From JBCAXA01 sp038749025 (GTDB lineage Bacteria > Pseudomonadota > Gammaproteobacteria > Steroidobacterales > Woeseiaceae), in NCBI GenBank assembly GCA_038749025.1, contig JBCDIL010000004.1:137584-201583 (forward strand): a stretch of DNA of 64,000 nucleotides, read 5' to 3'. Below are positions 62,216 to 64,000 of the stretch, piece after piece. The position numbers and the translations under genes are program-made. The stretch's first letter is position 1; each line of letters opens with the position of its first letter. A model generated the notes under the pieces. That model did no database searches, had not been told where the DNA came from, and saw nothing but the letters and a program-made list of their open reading frames with translations.

Positions 62216-62790
62216 GGGGTCGTTAGGTAGCGCTCGCCGTAAGTAAAACGCAGCGTTTTGACTTTGCCGAACCAAGGGATAACGACGACGTAGATGTTGT
62301 CGTACTCGGCCTCAGCAATATCCGGTAACAGTTTGCTACCGCCGAGCTCCTCGATCATCGGCCTGATCGTGTTGCTGTGGGCGGCGACGAGACTGATCTT
62401 GCCTTTGTGCTCGGTCAGAATGGTCTCGAGCACACCGACGACATCGTCGGCGGCGTAGTTGTGGATGCTTTTGCCAAGCGCATCGGCCAATGGCCTAACC
62501 GTTTGTTGGGTGCGCTTGAGCGGTGTTGAGAATATCTCGTCCACGCCGCGGTCCACGTCAACGAACTGCATGATACGGCTAAGCTCAACGGCTCGTGCTT
62601 GGCCCGCAGCCGTAAGCGCTGGGTCATCGTCGCCGAGCTCTTTCTCAGCGTGGCGAACAAAGATAATCGTCGTGGTCGCTTGCGACTCGAAAAACCAATC
62701 CAGCGCGACCAACACCAGCAGGTACAGGCCTAACGTAATGAGGCGTTGTTTTAAACGACGCCGCTTGTCGACTGGTGCTTTGGTAACCAC
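62212..62790 (-). CDS. Membrane-anchored histidine phosphatase (SixA-like)
   Basis: A 192-residue protein with an N-terminal membrane helix (about 15-33) and a phosphoglycerate-mutase-like domain: RHG-equivalent IIFVRHAEKE (nucleophile H), STPLKRTQQT and the second catalytic His in LVAAHSNTIRPMIEELGG. It resembles SixA-type phosphatases more than glycolytic mutases. Substrate unknown. Convergent with bcp. Confidence 0.85.
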   Translation of the reverse strand: MVTKAPVDKRRRLKQRLITLGLYLLVLVALDWFFESQATTTIIFVRHAEKELGDDDPALTAAGQARAVELSRIMQFVDVDRGVDEIFSTPLKRTQQTVRPLADALGKSIHNYAADDVVGVLETILTEHKGKISLVAAHSNTIRPMIEELGGSKLLPDIAEAEYDNIYVVVIPWFGKVKTLRFTYGERYLTTP

Positions 62791-62853
62791 GGGCGCCGAG
62801 CTTAACCGGTTTAAAAGTACGACACCACAAGCGGCCGCAAGTCGCGGTTGCGG

Positions 62854-63147
62854 CTAGGGTTTGCGCTCGTCGTCGATCACTTCGTAGTCACCGTCAATGA
62901 CAGCACCTGGCCCCGGCTTGCCCTGCTTGGCGGCCTCAGCACGAAAGCGCCGACCAAACCACCACAGGCGTATACCAACCACACTTGCCAGCACCAACGC
63001 CGCTGCCAAAAACACGAGCAGCGCGACGAATCCGAAAGCGAGTCCGGCGACCAGCGCGACGGCGCCGAGTACGGCAGTCAGTGCATTCAGAAGTGGGTTA
63101 CCACCACTGAATCGAATTCGGTTTTGGTCAAACTGCATCGCTATCAT
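62854..63147 (-). CDS. Small inner-membrane protein
   Basis: A 97-residue protein with two adjacent hydrophobic helices (NALTAVLGAVALVAGLAFGF, LLVFLAAALVLASVVGIRLW), then a basic segment and an acidic tail (DGDYEVIDDERKP). The tail GxVIDGDYEVIDD recurs in gammaproteobacterial small membrane proteins of unknown role. The Met at 63138 is an equally likely start. It lies 9 bp after the next gene's stop, so the two may be co-transcribed. Confidence 0.7.
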   Translation of the reverse strand: MIAMQFDQNRIRFSGGNPLLNALTAVLGAVALVAGLAFGFVALLVFLAAALVLASVVGIRLWWFGRRFRAEAAKQGKPGPGAVIDGDYEVIDDERKP

Positions 63148-63156
63148 TAGAGCTTG

Positions 63157-63660
63157 TCACTCAGACTCCTGCTGGCGCTTGTAAAAGCCTTCGAACCAGG
63201 GCACCCACGTCTCGCCAGCATCGTTAGATTGTTCAAAAAACTGGCGCACACGGCCATCGTCGAGCAGCGTCCATGTACCCCGAAACGGGACAGTTTTGCC
63301 GTCGGCAACGCTCGTCAGTGTTCCTACCAACACCATGCTGCCCGCCCGGAGGCCACCGCGGATATCAATCTGTGTGCCACCGGCGCCCGTCCACACCTGT
63401 ACCCAACGACTTTGGGCCAGATCGTAATAGTTCAAGCTCGTGCCGGTATTGCCGCGTACGCTGCGCCAGCGCTCCACCAAAGCACAACCGTCCGCCTCAG
63501 GGTGAATGCTGTTATGGCCAACGACAGTGCCATCGGCCATGCTCACTTCCCAGTCGCCAGCCCAGAACGAGAACTGCCGAAATTCATCGGTGTCGCAGGG
63601 CCCAGCCGAACTCTGTGCAGCGAACAAGAGAGCTACGCAGGCGATCACAACGGGTTTCAT
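63157..63660 (-). CDS. Exported DUF1579-like protein
   Basis: About 167 residues from the ATG at 63660 (two residues longer from 63666; GGA lies upstream). MKPVVIACVALLFAAQSSAG is a signal peptide. FSFWAGDWEVSMADG, then CALVERWRSVRG, LNYYDLAQSRWVQVW and FRGTWTLLDDGRVRQFFEQS match the DUF1579/lipocalin-like 'acid-binding' fold. Periplasmic; ligand unknown. Confidence 0.75.
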   Translation of the reverse strand: MKPVVIACVALLFAAQSSAGPCDTDEFRQFSFWAGDWEVSMADGTVVGHNSIHPEADGCALVERWRSVRGNTGTSLNYYDLAQSRWVQVWTGAGGTQIDIRGGLRAGSMVLVGTLTSVADGKTVPFRGTWTLLDDGRVRQFFEQSNDAGETWVPWFEGFYKRQQESE

Positions 63661-63803
63661 GGCCATATTCCGTTCTGCGGTTATGTCAGGGTACTCTCCG
63701 ACCGCGGTGTGTACCAATTGCATCGGGCGTGACGGTTGAACTTGTGTAGCTCACACGCCACACTTCGCGGGCCGGTCGGGTGCGAGATGCACCAGTCGGT
63801 GAC

Positions 63804-63893
63804 GGAGAGGTGGCAGAGCGGTTGAATGCACTGGTCTTGAAAACCAGCAAGGGTTAACGCCCTTCGTGGGTTCGAATCCCACCCTCTCCGCCA
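63804..63893 (+). tRNA. tRNA-Ser (UGA)
   Basis: A 90-nt class II tRNA with a long variable arm (AAGGGTTAACGCCCTT) and CCA encoded. Acceptor GGAGAGG pairs with CCTCTCC; anticodon loop CTTGAAA gives UGA; T-arm GTGGGTTCGAATCCCAC. A short T run (ctttttattg) follows and may help termination. The last 107 bp of the window contain no gene and no convincing copy of the tRNA end. Confidence 0.96.
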
Positions 63894-64000
63894 CTTTTTA
63901 TTGACTCGCTAGCGAACCGCCTCCCCAAGGCCTGCAGCTCGGATAGAACCCACGAAACATAAACAATCGGGTTCGAGCCGCAGCGAGCAACGCGAGCGCA

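Noticed and set aside
63894..64000. A tRNA-Ser 3'-end copy after tRNA-Ser
   Set aside because: Only a short gggttcga match is present near 63969, within what chance gives; the window ends too soon to decide.

Overview
This is a GC-rich chromosomal window from a gammaproteobacterium. The clearest signs are the block yebC-ruvCAB-ybgC-tolQRAB-pal-cpoB-queE-queC-tRNA-Lys, a fused thrA in a thrABC operon, class II FumC with E. coli-type PurB, AcnA and Icd, and scattered pieces of the E. coli icd-rluE-nudJ-mnmA-purB-phoP-phoQ neighbourhood. Many genes overlap by ATGA-type junctions. A marine or sediment lineage of the Woeseiales/Chromatiales type is possible, but that placement is only inference. 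There is no rRNA, CRISPR array, intact transposon or phage; most of the window is housekeeping.

Layout. 1-2260: the 5' part of a secreted beta-propeller sensor-like protein (cut by the window edge) and ilvE. 2388-2771: tRNA-Gly(GCC) followed by two tandem 157-bp units, each with its own intrinsic terminator and a copy of the tRNA 3' end. 2808-7208: pgsA, uvrC, a family-5 uracil-DNA glycosylase and icd. 7289-12822: rluE, class II DAHP synthase, a lysine-catabolic pair (saccharopine-dehydrogenase-family enzyme plus ALDH7-type semialdehyde dehydrogenase) and a one-domain asparaginase. 12950-22508: hrpA, a PhoPQ-like two-component operon headed by a PepSY-like gene, a glycine-zipper protein, mazG, nudL and fumC. 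22574-29200: purB, a DUF7931-like gene, nudJ, mnmA and acnA. 29239-29905: a decayed sirtuin (cobB-like) pseudogene. 29912-33410: DUF2333, a YgjP-like metallopeptidase, a TPR protein and tatD.

33397-38714 is thrA-thrB-thrC with a NERD-domain gene coupled to its end. 38818-39025 holds tRNA-Lys(UUU) with a perfect 25-nt copy of its 3' end. 39090-48483 is the queuosine, Tol-Pal, Holliday-junction and yebC block. 48506-56834 has a YfaZ-like porin, relA, and the 2-oxoglutarate dehydrogenase operon sucA-sucB-lpdA. 56965-60330 has DUF5658, cytochrome c, and an overlapping DUF3429/FAD oxidoreductase/SDR operon. 60350-61163 is a single-gene segment bounded by tRNA-Arg(CCU) and a 39-nt degenerate copy of its 3' half. 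61245-61540 is a glycine-rich membrane-protein pseudogene. The right end has a peroxiredoxin, a histidine phosphatase, two small envelope or secreted proteins and tRNA-Ser(UGA).

The genes cover TCA-cycle steps (icd, acnA, fumC, sucAB-lpdA), amino-acid synthesis (ilvE, thrABC, aromatic entry) and lysine breakdown, DNA repair (uvrC, UDG, ruvABC), tRNA/rRNA modification (mnmA, rluE, queC, queE), nucleotide sanitation (mazG, nudL, nudJ), stringent response (relA) and envelope constriction (Tol-Pal). The most unusual signal is that three of the four tRNA genes are followed by partial copies of their own 3' ends.
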